Origin: Candidatus Caldatribacterium sp.
GTDB taxonomy: Bacteria > Atribacterota > Atribacteria > Atribacterales > Caldatribacteriaceae
DNA: 54,247 nt
NCBI GenBank assembly: GCA_028275365.1
Contig: JAPWUU010000005.1
Coordinates: 1 to 54,247, forward strand
Direction of reading: 5' to 3'
Of this stretch, positions 9,139 through 18,122 are shown one piece after another. A program made the position numbers and the translations under genes. The notes below the pieces were generated by a model. That model was not told the origin of the DNA and made no database searches. It saw only the letters and a program-made list of their open reading frames with translations. Every line of letters starts with the position of its first letter. Position 1 is the first letter of the stretch.

Positions 9139-9166
9139 TTGCCTTCCTTTCCGTACACGGTACAAT
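9139..9166 (+). promoter_or_regulatory. Candidate sigma-70-type promoter of the BMP importer operon
   Basis: A -35 box TTGCCT (9139-9144), a 16-base spacer and a -10 box TACAAT (9161-9166) lie between the hairpin at 9021-9057 and the binding-protein ATG at 9205. A start of transcription near 9173 would leave a leader of about 30 bases holding the GAAGGGGGG ribosome site. The rest of the 9042-9204 gap shows nothing else recognisable. Confidence 0.55.
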
Positions 9167-9204
9167 GGAGGAGAATCCGCTGTTTCGAAGGGGGGTCTTC
9201 GGGG

Positions 9205-10218
9205 ATGAAGCAAGTTTTCCTGTGGGTAGTCATTGTGCTTTTGGTGTTCTCGTCCTGGGCTTTCGCGGCACCGAAAAAAATCGGGCTCATTCTCGCCACG
9301 GGGGGTCTTGGGGATAAGTCGTTCAACGACATTTCCTACGCCGGGGCGCTCAGGGCAAGCGAAGAACTTAAGGTGGAACTCGATTACGTGGAGCCCAAGG
9401 CCATTGCCGAGTACGAAGGCTACCAGCGGGACTTTGCTTCCTCAGGGGAGTACGAAATCATCGTCTGCATCGGCTTTGACCAGGCCGATGCCTTGAACAA
9501 AATCGCCCAGGAGTTCCCGGAACAGAAGTTCGCCATCGTGGATATGGTGGTGAATCAGCCCAACGTGGCCTCGCTCCTTTTCAAGGCTAATGAAGGAGGA
9601 TTCCTTCTGGGTATTGCCGCGGCGTACATGACGAAAACCGGGAAAATCGGCATTGTGGGCGGCATGGATATCCCCCTCATCCGCGATTTCTTCCTGGGGT
9701 TTGAGGAGGGGGTGAAATGGGCGAATACGGGAGCGGTGGTCCTCCCCACGGTGTACGTCGGCGGGTGGGCTGATCCGACCAAGGGGAAAGAGCTCGCCCT
9801 TTCCCTCATCGACCAGGGGTGTGACGTCATCTGGGCGGCAGCAGGAAAAAGCGGTCTTGGGGCTTTAGAGGCGGCGAAAGAGCGTGGGGTGTACGCCATG
9901 GGCGTGGACGCCTGCCAGTGTTACCTGGGCGGGCACATCTTTGCCAGCCTCACGAAACGTGTGGACGTCGCAGTGTACGAGACGATCAAGGCAGCCTTTG
10001 CGGGGACCTTCCAGGGAGGTGTTTTTGAGAAGGGGGTTGCGGAAGGGTGGATTGGCAACTGCCGCTTCCCCGAAGAGGAGCCCTTCTGGGAGGAGCGGTT
10101 TGGCTTCAAGCACGCGGTGGAACTTCCCAAAGAGGCAGTGGAGAAGATGCTCGAAGCCCGGGAGAAAATAGCGAAAGGAGAACTCCGGGTTCCCCGACCG
10201 CCGGAATTCGGTGGATGA
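9205..10218 (+). CDS. BMP-family ABC transporter substrate-binding protein (nucleoside type)
   Basis: Exported receptor of 337 residues of the basic-membrane-protein (PnrA/BmpA) family, whose characterised members bind purine nucleosides. Residues 1-21 are a signal peptide ending SSWAFA; there is no lipobox cysteine, unlike many BMP lipoproteins. Family landmarks are KKIGLILATGGLGDKSFND, the IVCIGFDQADALNKIA segment, KFAIVDMVV, NEGGFLLGIAAAYMTKT and GIVGGMDIPLIRDF. ATG 9205 is favoured by GAAGGGGGG upstream; an upstream TTG in the same frame overlaps the promoter. It heads an ATPase plus two-permease operon, the standard layout for this importer class. Confidence 0.92.
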   Translation: MKQVFLWVVIVLLVFSSWAFAAPKKIGLILATGGLGDKSFNDISYAGALRASEELKVELDYVEPKAIAEYEGYQRDFASSGEYEIIVCIGFDQADALNKIAQEFPEQKFAIVDMVVNQPNVASLLFKANEGGFLLGIAAAYMTKTGKIGIVGGMDIPLIRDFFLGFEEGVKWANTGAVVLPTVYVGGWADPTKGKELALSLIDQGCDVIWAAAGKSGLGALEAAKERGVYAMGVDACQCYLGGHIFASLTKRVDVAVYETIKAAFAGTFQGGVFEKGVAEGWIGNCRFPEEEPFWEERFGFKHAVELPKEAVEKMLEAREKIAKGELRVPRPPEFGG

Positions 10219-10221
10219 GGT

Positions 10222-11730
10222 ATGGTGGTGCTCTCGGTCCGGGGCCTCACCAAGCGCTTTGGTGAGGTTGTGGCCAACGACCACATTGACCTCGACGTCG
10301 AAGAGGGGGAAATCCACGGGCTTTTGGGAGAGAACGGGGCGGGAAAGTCCGTTCTCTCAAGCTGCATTTACGGGCTGTACCGCCCCGATGAAGGGCGCAT
10401 CTTCCTCCGGGGGCATGAAGTCCACATTGCAAGCCCTTTCGATGCCATTCGCCTTGGCATCGGCATGGTCCACCAGCACCTGACGCTTGTCCCGCACCTT
10501 CGGGTGTGGGAGAACATCGTCTTGGGGCGGGAACCCCGCCGGGGTCTCCGGGTAGACCGGGTTCGAGCCTTCGCCGAGGTTGAGCGGTTGCTTGAGGAGA
10601 CGGGCTTTCGCCTGGACCTTGCGAAGAACGCCGGAGAGTTGCCGATTGGGGTGCAGCAGCGGGTGGAAATCCTCAAGGTACTTTTCCGGGGGGCTGAGAT
10701 CCTCATTCTCGATGAGCCCACGGCGGTTTTGACTCCCCAGGAGGTTGACCAGCTCATCGAAACCCTCCATCGCCTGAAAGCCCAGGGGAAGACGATTCTT
10801 TTCATCTCCCACAAGCTCCGGGAAATCTTCGCCCTCTGCGACCGGGTGACGGTCCTGCGCCGGGGGAAGAAAGTGGGCACGCTTCCGGTTTCTTCGGCCA
10901 CTCCCCAAATGCTTGCGGAGATGATGGTGGGACGGAAGGTCTTTTTTGAGTTTCCACGGGAGCGCCTTGCGAAAGAAGAGGTGCTTTTTGAGCTTTCCCA
11001 TGTGTTCACCGACCCCCCTGGAGTACCCCTTCAGGACGTTTCCCTCAAGGTCCACGCAGGAGAAATCCTCGGAATTGCCGGGGTTGAGGGGAACGGTCAG
11101 TCAGAACTCGCCGAAGTGGTGGTGGGTTTGCGAAAACCCAAAAAGGGAAAGGTGATTTTCCGGGGGAGGGACGTCACGGCGATTCCTCCAAAGGGACGAA
11201 TCCTCCAGGGAATGGCCCACATTCCTGAGGACCACCACCGCCGGGGGGTTATTCTGGACTTTTCTGTAAAGGAGAACTTGCTCCTTGGGTTTGAAACGGA
11301 GCCTCCTTTCCGAAAAGGGCGGATGACCCTGGATTTTGCCCGTATTCGGGATTTTGCCCGCCAGAAGATTCAGGAGTTCGGCATCGTTACCCCAAGTGAG
11401 GACACGCCGCTACGTTTTTTGAGCGGTGGCAACCAGCAGAAGGTTGTGGTCGCCCGGGAACTGGCTTTCCACCCCCTTTTCGTCCTGGCCTGTCAGCCTA
11501 CCCGGGGGCTGGATGTCGCTGCCACCGAGTACCTCCGCCACATCCTCCTTGGGGTAAAGCGCGAGGGGAAGGGGGTATTGCTCATTTCTGCTGACCTTGA
11601 CGAAGTACGGGCGTTGAGCGACAGGGTCCTTGTGATGTACGAGGGGCGTATCGCTGGTGAACTCTCTCCAGAAAGCGACGAGTACCAGTTTGGGCTCCTC
11701 ATGGGAGGGAAGGTGCTCCATGAGGCTTAG
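10222..11730 (+). CDS. ABC transporter ATP-binding protein, tandem-domain nucleoside/sugar type
   Basis: Two ABC domains in one chain of 502 residues, as in YufO/NupA-type nucleoside importers. The first domain has Walker A GENGAGKS (about 36-43), a degenerate signature LPIGVQQRVEI and Walker B LILDEPTAVLTPQE. The second has the degenerate Walker A GVEGNGQSE, which lacks the usual lysine, then LSGGNQQKVVVAREL and ACQPTRGLDVAA. One intact and one altered ATP site is normal for the family. The gene starts 3 bases after the binding-protein stop and overlaps the next permease gene by 11 bases. Confidence 0.94.
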   Translation: MVVLSVRGLTKRFGEVVANDHIDLDVEEGEIHGLLGENGAGKSVLSSCIYGLYRPDEGRIFLRGHEVHIASPFDAIRLGIGMVHQHLTLVPHLRVWENIVLGREPRRGLRVDRVRAFAEVERLLEETGFRLDLAKNAGELPIGVQQRVEILKVLFRGAEILILDEPTAVLTPQEVDQLIETLHRLKAQGKTILFISHKLREIFALCDRVTVLRRGKKVGTLPVSSATPQMLAEMMVGRKVFFEFPRERLAKEEVLFELSHVFTDPPGVPLQDVSLKVHAGEILGIAGVEGNGQSELAEVVVGLRKPKKGKVIFRGRDVTAIPPKGRILQGMAHIPEDHHRRGVILDFSVKENLLLGFETEPPFRKGRMTLDFARIRDFARQKIQEFGIVTPSEDTPLRFLSGGNQQKVVVARELAFHPLFVLACQPTRGLDVAATEYLRHILLGVKREGKGVLLISADLDEVRALSDRVLVMYEGRIAGELSPESDEYQFGLLMGGKVLHEA

Positions 11731-12760
11731 ATTGACCGTCCCTGTGGAGCTTTTCGCCATTGGTCTTGCCTTCCTTCTGGGGATGCTGGTGCTTTTCCTC
11801 ACCGGATACCCTCCGTTTTCGGCACTCTGGGCCCTTTTTCGGGGAGCTTTCGGGACGCGAAACGCCATCGGGCAGACCCTCACCCAGGCCACGCCCATTC
11901 TCTTCACCTCTCTGGCCTTTCTTTTGGCTTTTCGCTCGGGGATTTTCAACATTGGCATTGAAGGACAGTTCCTCATCGGGGCTTTCACCGCCGCTCTCTT
12001 TGGGATTTCCTTTCGGGGTCTGCCCTTTCCCCTGCATGCGATTCTTGCCCTCTTTTCTGGAGGTTTCGGAGGTGCGGTGTACGCCCTCTTTCCGGCGCTC
12101 CTTAAGGTGTACCTTGGGGCCCATGAGGTCATCACCACCATGATGTTGAGCTATGTGGCGCTCTACCTCACGAGTTACTTTGTGAATTACCCCCTGAAGG
12201 CTCCGGGGTGGGTGGCGCAGACCGAGCTCGTTGCCCCTTCGGCACGACTTCCACGGATTCTCCCTCCAACGCAGCTTTCCCTTGCCTTTCCCATTGCCCT
12301 GGGGCTGGCATTTCTCGTTCTGTGGTTCCTCGAGCGAACCGTTCCTGGCTTCAGCATCCGGGCGGTGGGTGCAAACCCTGAGGCCTCGGAGAACCGGGGG
12401 ATTTCCGTGCGGAAGTACCAGATTCTCGCCTTTGTCCTGAGCGGATTCATCGCCGGTGTCGGGGGAGGGGGAGAGATCCTTGGGGTCCATGGGCGGTTTG
12501 TGGATGGATTCTCCCCGGGGTACGGATGGGATGGGATTGCGGTGAGCCTTGTGGGGCGGCTCCATCCCCTGGGATGTATCTTTGCCTCGCTCCTTTTTGG
12601 GATGCTCCGGGCAGGGGGCATGACCATGACCCGGGTGACCAAGGTCCCTCTTGACCTTTCGCTCATTATCCAGGCTCTCGTCATCCTCCTTGTAGCGGCG
12701 CCCGTTCTCATCGAGCAGCTCCTTACCCGCCGCAGGAAACCCCAGAAGAGCGAGGTGTAG
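11720..12760 (+). CDS. Nucleoside-type ABC transporter permease (BPD_transp_2 family), first subunit
   Basis: Inner-membrane permease of 346 residues. ATG 11720 is chosen because it gives the expected short cytoplasmic N-terminus before the first membrane segment (LFAIGLAFLLGMLVLFL) and overlaps the ATPase gene by only 11 bases. Later landmarks are LAFRSGIFNIGIEGQFLIGA, HEVITTMMLSYVALYLTSYF, IRAVGANPEASENRGI and SLVGRLHPLGCIFASLLFG, which match the YufP-type subunit of BMP-dependent importers. Partner of the permease directly downstream. Confidence 0.92.
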   Translation: MRLRLTVPVELFAIGLAFLLGMLVLFLTGYPPFSALWALFRGAFGTRNAIGQTLTQATPILFTSLAFLLAFRSGIFNIGIEGQFLIGAFTAALFGISFRGLPFPLHAILALFSGGFGGAVYALFPALLKVYLGAHEVITTMMLSYVALYLTSYFVNYPLKAPGWVAQTELVAPSARLPRILPPTQLSLAFPIALGLAFLVLWFLERTVPGFSIRAVGANPEASENRGISVRKYQILAFVLSGFIAGVGGGGEILGVHGRFVDGFSPGYGWDGIAVSLVGRLHPLGCIFASLLFGMLRAGGMTMTRVTKVPLDLSLIIQALVILLVAAPVLIEQLLTRRRKPQKSEV

Positions 12761-12763
12761 CGC

Positions 12764-13687
12764 ATGAGCCTCTCGCAAATCATCAACCTGAGTCTCTTTC
12801 AGGCTCAGCTCCGGATGGCAACGCCCATCCTCCTTGCCGCTTTGGGGGGACTCCTCTGTGAGCGGGTGGGGGTGGTGAATATCGGTCTTGAGGGCATCAT
12901 GCTCACCTCAGCGTTCTTTGGAGTGCTTGTGACCTACTTCACTTCTTCCCCGCTTCTGGGATTCCTGGGAGGACTGGCTTCGGGATTCCTCTGGGGGCTT
13001 GTCATTGCCGTTCTGACCGTGCGCTTTTTCGGGAACCAGATTGTGGTGGGAACAGGGGTCAACGTTTTTGGTCTTGGGCTCAGCGCCTTCCTTTCCCAGA
13101 AAATCTGGGGTTCCCGGGGGGCTTCGGACGCCGTTTCGGGATTCGCCCCTCTTCGCAGTGACCTTCTTGCCCGTCTCCCCTATCTTGGGCCGGTTCTCAA
13201 CGAGCACACCTTCCTGGTGTACCTCGCCATAGCCCTCGTCTTCGTCCTCCACTTTTTCCTCTTTGCCACCCCCTGGGGGCTGCGCCTGCGGGCGGTGGGC
13301 GAAAATCCCCAGGCAGCGGACACCGCAGGGATTAACGTTTTCCGCTACAAGACCCTTGGGGTTGTGGCTGGGTCTTTAGTGGCAAGTCTCGGGGGCGTGT
13401 TCCTCTCCCTGGGACATCTCAATTTCTTCGCCTGGGGAATGACGAGCGGTCGGGGATTCATCGGCCTTGCGGCGATGATTTTCGGGAAGTGGACCCCTCT
13501 GGGGTGTCTTTTGAGTAGCCTCCTCTTTGGGTTTGCTGACGCCCTGCAGATGCGCTTGCAAGCCCTTGGCGTCCTTCCCTCCCAGATTATCCTCCTCATC
13601 CCCTACCTTGTGACCATTCTCGTCCTTTCGGGCTTTGTGGGGAGGGCAGTACCTCCGGCACGGTATGAACCATATCGGAAAGAATAG
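12764..13687 (+). CDS. Nucleoside-type ABC transporter permease (BPD_transp_2 family), second subunit
   Basis: Inner-membrane permease of 307 residues, the YufQ-type partner. It shows ATPILLAALGGLLCERVGVV, NIGLEGIMLTSAFFGV, LRAVGENPQAADTAGINVFR and GFIGLAAMIFGKWTPLG, all family landmarks. ATG 12764 lies 3 bases after the previous stop. The gene end overlaps the helicase start by 23 bases if ATG 13665 is used, which suggests the helicase is carried on the same transcript. Confidence 0.92.
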   Translation: MSLSQIINLSLFQAQLRMATPILLAALGGLLCERVGVVNIGLEGIMLTSAFFGVLVTYFTSSPLLGFLGGLASGFLWGLVIAVLTVRFFGNQIVVGTGVNVFGLGLSAFLSQKIWGSRGASDAVSGFAPLRSDLLARLPYLGPVLNEHTFLVYLAIALVFVLHFFLFATPWGLRLRAVGENPQAADTAGINVFRYKTLGVVAGSLVASLGGVFLSLGHLNFFAWGMTSGRGFIGLAAMIFGKWTPLGCLLSSLLFGFADALQMRLQALGVLPSQIILLIPYLVTILVLSGFVGRAVPPARYEPYRKE

Positions 13688-15668
13688 CCACTCGTATCTT
13701 GCCGTCTTTCGAGAAGCTCTCAAAAAGGAGCGGGAAGCGCAGATTGCAGTCATGCGACAGGAAATCCACACCCTCTCTCCTGAAGCGCGGGAACGGAAAG
13801 GGCGGGCGCTCCTTGGCCTTTCGGGGAAATACGTGGGGCGGGAGGTTGGGGGGTTTCACCTTGTCCGTTTCGGGCGGGAGAGGGAGTTTGGGGAAACCGA
13901 GATTCGGGTTGGCGATGTGGTCCTCGTGAGCCACGGAAGGGAGCCTCTGCGGAGCGGCATCGAGGGGACGGTGACGGAAATCACCCCCCGTTCCATCACC
14001 GTGGCTTTTCCGGATTTCCCTCCCCCATGGGTCGGGCGGCGGAATCTCCGGATTGACCTCTACGTCAACGACGTTGCTTTCCGGAGAATGGAGGAAGCCC
14101 TGACCCGCTTTGCTCGAGTGTCCCCGGAAGTGTACCCGCTCAAAAAGGTCCTCCTTGGAGAAGATGACGGGGTTTCAGTTGCACCACTTGGTGAGGTGAC
14201 CTTTGCCGACCGGGACCTTAATCCCTCCCAGCAGGAGGCGGTCCGGAAAGCCCTTGCGGAACCCCTGCTCTTCCTCGTCCATGGCCCTCCGGGGACAGGG
14301 AAAACCCGGACCATCCTGGAGTACATCCTCCAGGAGGTGCGACAAGGCAAAAAGGTCCTGGCCACGGCCGACTCCAACACGGCCTGCGACAATCTCCTCC
14401 TTGGGCTTGTGGAGCGGGGGGTCAGGGTAGTGCGGGTTGGCCATCCGGCGAGGGTGGAGCGAACACTCCTCAACCACACCCTGTTCGCCCTGGTGGAGAG
14501 CCGCCCCATATACCGCAGGGTGGCGGAGCTCTGGGAGAAAGTGCAGGCGCTGAAGAAGGAACGAGACCGGTACCTTCGGCCCTCACCGCAGTGGCGGCGG
14601 GGGATGAGCGATGAGGAAATCCGCTCCTGTGCTTCTTCGGGTGTGTCGAAGCGCGGGGTGCCACAGGAGAAGATGCGTTCCATGGCGTTTTGGATGACGC
14701 TCAATGAAAAAATGGGAGAGCTTGCGGAAGAAGCCAGACATCTTGAGCGAATGGCCATCCAGGAGGTTCTTCAAGAGGCAGAGGTTGTGGTGAGCACCAA
14801 CATTGGCGCCGGGAGCGAGTTCCTCGAGGGTATATCCTTTGATGTTGTCGTTGTGGATGAGGGCTCGCAGGCCACAGAGCCCTCTGCTCTGGTGGCTGTG
14901 GTGAAGGGGCAGAAACTCGTCATGAGCGGGGACCACAAGCAACTCCCGCCCACCATTCTCAGCCTCGAGGCACAGCCGGTTCTCTCACGGACGCTCTTTG
15001 AGCGGCTCATAGAAACCTACCCGCAGCATTCTGCTTTCCTGAACGTCCAGTACCGGATGCACGAGGACATCATGGCCTTTCCCAACGAGAAGTTCTACGG
15101 CGGGCGGCTTGTAGCGGCTTTCGACGTTGCCCGAAGGACACTGCGGGATCTCGGCATCACGCTACGGGAGGGAGTCCGTCACCGGGAGGCAGTGGACCCG
15201 GAAAGGCCCCTCGTCTTCCTCGATACTGCGCTCTGCGAGAACCGCTTCGAGCGGCAGTTCCCGGGGTCTTTTTCGTTCTGGAATTCCCTTGAGGTTCGCC
15301 TGGTGAGGGAAATCGTGGAAGACCTTCTGCTTTTGGGGGTTCCGGAGGAGGCGATTGGAGTGATTACCCCCTATGATGACCAGGTGAATGAGATCAGTAA
15401 GGTCCTTTCTCCGTCCATCAGGGTGAGCACCGTTGATGGTTTCCAGGGACGGGAGAAAGAGGTCATCATCCTGTCCTTTGTCCGGAGTAACCCCAGAGGG
15501 GAAATTGGGTTTCTTGCTGACACCCGGCGACTCAACGTTGCGCTGACCCGGGCCCGTGCCAAACTCATCGCCATCGGTGACGGCAAAACCCTCTCCCATC
15601 ACGAGCTCTACCGGGATTTCCTCACCTTCGTGCGCCGGAGGGGTCTGTACCTTTCCCTCACCCTTTGA
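13665..15668 (+). CDS. Superfamily 1 DNA/RNA helicase, UPF1/IGHMBP2-like
   Basis: ATP-driven helicase of 667 residues. Motifs in order: Q-motif region LNPSQQEAVRKAL, Walker A HGPPGTGKTRT (about 206-215), motif Ib TADSNTACDNLLL, motif II VVVDEGSQATEP, motif III MSGDHKQLPPT, motif IV QYRMHEDIMAFPNEKFY, motif V STVDGFQGREKEVIILSFV and motif VI NVALTRARAKLIAIGD. The N-terminal 150 residues hold a small beta-rich stalk-like domain as in IGHMBP2. ATG 13665 is preferred over a GTG at 13635 that lies deeper in the permease gene; no strong ribosome site separates them. Its role next to a nucleoside importer is unknown. The 3' end overlaps the convergent permease gene by 11 bases. Confidence 0.9.
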   Translation: MNHIGKNSHSYLAVFREALKKEREAQIAVMRQEIHTLSPEARERKGRALLGLSGKYVGREVGGFHLVRFGREREFGETEIRVGDVVLVSHGREPLRSGIEGTVTEITPRSITVAFPDFPPPWVGRRNLRIDLYVNDVAFRRMEEALTRFARVSPEVYPLKKVLLGEDDGVSVAPLGEVTFADRDLNPSQQEAVRKALAEPLLFLVHGPPGTGKTRTILEYILQEVRQGKKVLATADSNTACDNLLLGLVERGVRVVRVGHPARVERTLLNHTLFALVESRPIYRRVAELWEKVQALKKERDRYLRPSPQWRRGMSDEEIRSCASSGVSKRGVPQEKMRSMAFWMTLNEKMGELAEEARHLERMAIQEVLQEAEVVVSTNIGAGSEFLEGISFDVVVVDEGSQATEPSALVAVVKGQKLVMSGDHKQLPPTILSLEAQPVLSRTLFERLIETYPQHSAFLNVQYRMHEDIMAFPNEKFYGGRLVAAFDVARRTLRDLGITLREGVRHREAVDPERPLVFLDTALCENRFERQFPGSFSFWNSLEVRLVREIVEDLLLLGVPEEAIGVITPYDDQVNEISKVLSPSIRVSTVDGFQGREKEVIILSFVRSNPRGEIGFLADTRRLNVALTRARAKLIAIGDGKTLSHHELYRDFLTFVRRRGLYLSLTL

Positions 15669-16488
15669 CCGCTCCGGCGGTGAGACCCTCGACGATGCGC
15701 CGCTCCGAGAGCACCACGAAAGCCACAAGGGGTAGTGTAGTGAGGACGGTGGCTGCAGAAATCTGATCCCAGGGGATTTCGTACTGGGGGGCTCCAGAAA
15801 GCATAGCAATGCCCACGGGGACTGTTCGGGATGTGGCGCGGGTCATGAAGGTGAGCGCAAAGAGGAATTCGTTCCAGCAGAAGATGAACACAAGGATTGC
15901 CGTAGTAGCCAGGGCAGGGGCCGAGAGGGGCAGGATGATTCGCACAAGAATACCCAGGCGGCTCAGTCCATCGACCTTTGCTGCGTCCTCCAGTGCTTCA
16001 GGAATCTGCCGGAAAAAGCTCGTGAGGACCCAGGTGGCAAAGGGAACATTGAGGGCTGCATAGGGGATGATGAGGGCAAGATAGTTGTTCATAAGACCAA
16101 AAGTGCTCACCATCTCATACAGGGGGACGATGAGAACCACCGGTGGGAAGAGGGAGAGAAAAAGAAGGAAGAGCAAGAACCCCCTGCCTCCTCGAAGGCG
16201 GAGCCGTGCAAGGGCGTAAGAAGCCAGGGAGGAGGCGAAAAGACACAAAAAGGTTCCCGCGCAGGCAATGAAGACGCTGTTGAGAATTTGCCGGGCGAAA
16301 GGGTGGCGGGAGAAAATCTTCACGTAGGCGCTGAGGTCGAGATGGCTTGGGATGTAGCGAACCGGGCGGGAGAAGATTTCGTTTGAGGGTTTGAGAGAGG
16401 TCACAACCTGCCAGAGAAAAGGAGCAAGGCTAAAAAGGACCACCACCCCAACACCAAGGGCAATGCCGATGCTGAGAATCAACGTCAA
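15658..16488 (-). CDS. Carbohydrate ABC transporter permease, MalG family, 5' end lost by deletion
   Basis: About 276 residues with the full MalG core: membrane segments from LGVGVVVLFSLAPFLWQVV onward, the periplasmic SLKPSNEIFSRPVRY stretch and the ATPase-contact EAA loop EALEDAAKVDGLSRLGILVR followed by IILPLSAP. The frame upstream of about 16488 does not contain a permease start. It runs out of frame through the start of a binding-protein gene (16481-16654), so the native start codon and ribosome site appear deleted. TTG 16488 is the first possible start after the junction and would give an N-terminus about ten residues shorter than usual. It may be silent, or translated by re-initiation after the short binding-protein fragment. 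The MalF partner is missing. Confidence 0.7.
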   Translation of the reverse strand: MTLILSIGIALGVGVVVLFSLAPFLWQVVTSLKPSNEIFSRPVRYIPSHLDLSAYVKIFSRHPFARQILNSVFIACAGTFLCLFASSLASYALARLRLRGGRGFLLFLLFLSLFPPVVLIVPLYEMVSTFGLMNNYLALIIPYAALNVPFATWVLTSFFRQIPEALEDAAKVDGLSRLGILVRIILPLSAPALATTAILVFIFCWNEFLFALTFMTRATSRTVPVGIAMLSGAPQYEIPWDQISAATVLTTLPLVAFVVLSERRIVEGLTAGAVKG

Positions 16489-16654
16489 TATTGGGGTGGA
16501 GTTTCTCAAACTGTTCGATGAGAACTTTCCATCCCCCTCCGAAGTCGGTCTCAAAAAGCCACCGGATGGTGACCTTTTCCTGGGTCGCACCCAGGCTCAC
16601 AAGCCCAAATACCAGAACCAGCGCAACACCGACGGCAAACCACAACCTCCGCAT
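16481..16654 (-). pseudogene. Remnant of a sugar ABC substrate-binding protein (first 58 codons)
   Basis: ATG at 16654 follows a strong ribosome site (GGAAGGAGGAAAGGAAC). It encodes a signal peptide MRRLWFAVGVALVLVFGLVS and then KVTIRWLFETDFGGGWKVLI and EQFEKLHPNIDV, the normal beginning of a family-1 (MalE-like) binding protein. Homology stops there: the frame continues only to a stop at 16430 with unrelated residues, and the MalG permease begins in another frame at the same place. A native protein would have roughly 400 residues, so most of this gene and the MalF-type permease gene are missing. It lies 73 bases downstream of the GH4 gene, the position expected for the importer of the GH4 substrate. 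Confidence 0.75.
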
Positions 16655-16727
16655 GTTCCTTTCCTCCTTCCAAGAGGTTTTTTGTTGTGCTCTGGAGAGA
16701 ACTCATCCTCCCTAACGCACCACCTCC

Positions 16728-18122
16728 TCAGCGGAGTTTGAACGCCAGGTACGGGTCGAAAGCGGTGAGGTATTCCTCAAGGAGCTTCCGTGCCACCTCG
16801 AGGTCATCAATCATGGGATCAAGCGCCAGAGCTTCCAGAGCAAGTTTTCTATCCTCTTCAACGATAGCCCGTACCATGAGCTCTGTAATAAGAATTTGCC
16901 TTCGGCACAGTTCTGCGATGGGTTCGGGGAGTTTCCCTCCCCCAAGCCCCACCGGTCCCTCGCTTCCCAAAAGCGCCGGGACCTCAACAATAGCTCCTTC
17001 AGGGAGATTGGGAATGTAGCCAGAATTTGCGATGTTCACCGCTTCCTCATAGGCATTGAGGTTCCGGAGGATTCCGGCGATGATGAACTCTCCCCGTTCA
17101 GTCTCAAGCTCTTCAAAGCGGGAGAGAGGGGTCTCACCCCTTATGGCTCGTTCAATCTCCTCCCACATCCTTTCCCGCCCCCGCTTTGCCCACTCGAAAT
17201 CGTACATCTGGATGTCGTAACGTTCCCAGGTTTTGCGGTGCACATTGTGGGTGTAGGGGAGGTACTCGCAGAGGTGGCAGTCTCCAGGAACGGGCAAAAG
17301 CCCGAAGACTTCAAAGACCTCCATGGTGAGAGGCTCAAAAGAAGGCAGGGTTTTCCGGATTTTGGGGACACGCTCTCGGATTTCGGGGTAGAGGTCTTTC
17401 CCTGTTTCCCGCTCGGTCACCGAGAGCATCCAGGTGAAGTGGTTGAGACCAAAGGCGCGGATGACGAATCGTTCCCGGGCCTTTTTGCTCATGAGACGGA
17501 AAAGGGCAATGGACTGATCGTTCCAGCGGAAGTTGAAATCTCTGGGGATTTTAAGCCCGAGTTCTTCGGCAAAGAGCCCGGCAAGGATAAAGTACCCGAA
17601 CTGAATCTGGTGGCAGATGCCGATGGTTGTAATCTTGGTGTACCGTGCTGCAGCAGTACAGATTTTGGGAACGGGATTCGTGAAATTGAGAAGCCAGGCG
17701 TTCGGGCAGTACTTCTCCATGTCCCGGAGGATGGGCATGATGACGGAGAGGTTTCTGGCCGTGTGGGCAAAAGACCCCGGTCCTCCATTTTCGGCATAGT
17801 GGTTGATGCCGTATTTCAGGGCGATTTCCCGGTCAAGCTTCCAGCACTCTTCCCGGTCCACCGCTATGGAAAGGATGACGAAATCCGCTCCCTCCAGAGC
17901 TTCCTCGCGATTCGTGGAACTTCGAATCCGGGCCTCTGCGGAAAGATTGGCGTTGAGTTTTTCTGCCAGGGCGTGGATTTTCTCTAAACCCTGGGCGTTG
18001 ATATCGTGGAGGAAGAGCTCCACCCCCCGGAGATTCGGGTTTTTGAGAATACCCACGATCGTTGGGGGTCCGAATACTGCGCTGCCGGCGCCAATAACCG
18101 TGATTTTGGTCTGTGAGCTCAA
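16728..18122 (-). CDS. Alpha-glucosidase/alpha-galactosidase, glycoside hydrolase family 4
   Basis: NAD- and metal-dependent glycosidase of 464 residues that acts by oxidation-elimination, a mechanism unique to GH4 and GH109-type enzymes. The N-terminal Rossmann motif is ITVIGAGSAVFGP. LLNFTNPVPK and the metal-binding GICHQIQFGY (Cys and His ligands) follow, then AFGLNHFTWM. The start is TTG 18122: AAGGAGG lies 7 bases upstream, and TTGA overlaps the stop codon of the LacI gene by 4 bases. Cytoplasmic, no signal peptide. It matches the MelA-like branch acting on alpha-galactosides or alpha-glucosides; LplD-type alpha-galacturonidases are close relatives, so the sugar is not settled. Its importer downstream is disrupted. 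Confidence 0.9.
   Translation of the reverse strand: MSSQTKITVIGAGSAVFGPPTIVGILKNPNLRGVELFLHDINAQGLEKIHALAEKLNANLSAEARIRSSTNREEALEGADFVILSIAVDREECWKLDREIALKYGINHYAENGGPGSFAHTARNLSVIMPILRDMEKYCPNAWLLNFTNPVPKICTAAARYTKITTIGICHQIQFGYFILAGLFAEELGLKIPRDFNFRWNDQSIALFRLMSKKARERFVIRAFGLNHFTWMLSVTERETGKDLYPEIRERVPKIRKTLPSFEPLTMEVFEVFGLLPVPGDCHLCEYLPYTHNVHRKTWERYDIQMYDFEWAKRGRERMWEEIERAIRGETPLSRFEELETERGEFIIAGILRNLNAYEEAVNIANSGYIPNLPEGAIVEVPALLGSEGPVGLGGGKLPEPIAELCRRQILITELMVRAIVEEDRKLALEALALDPMIDDLEVARKLLEEYLTAFDPYLAFKLR

Noticed and set aside
16896-17987. 363-codon plus-strand frame opposite the GH4 gene
   Set aside because: Antisense to a strongly supported GH4 gene, with no ribosome site or family similarity.
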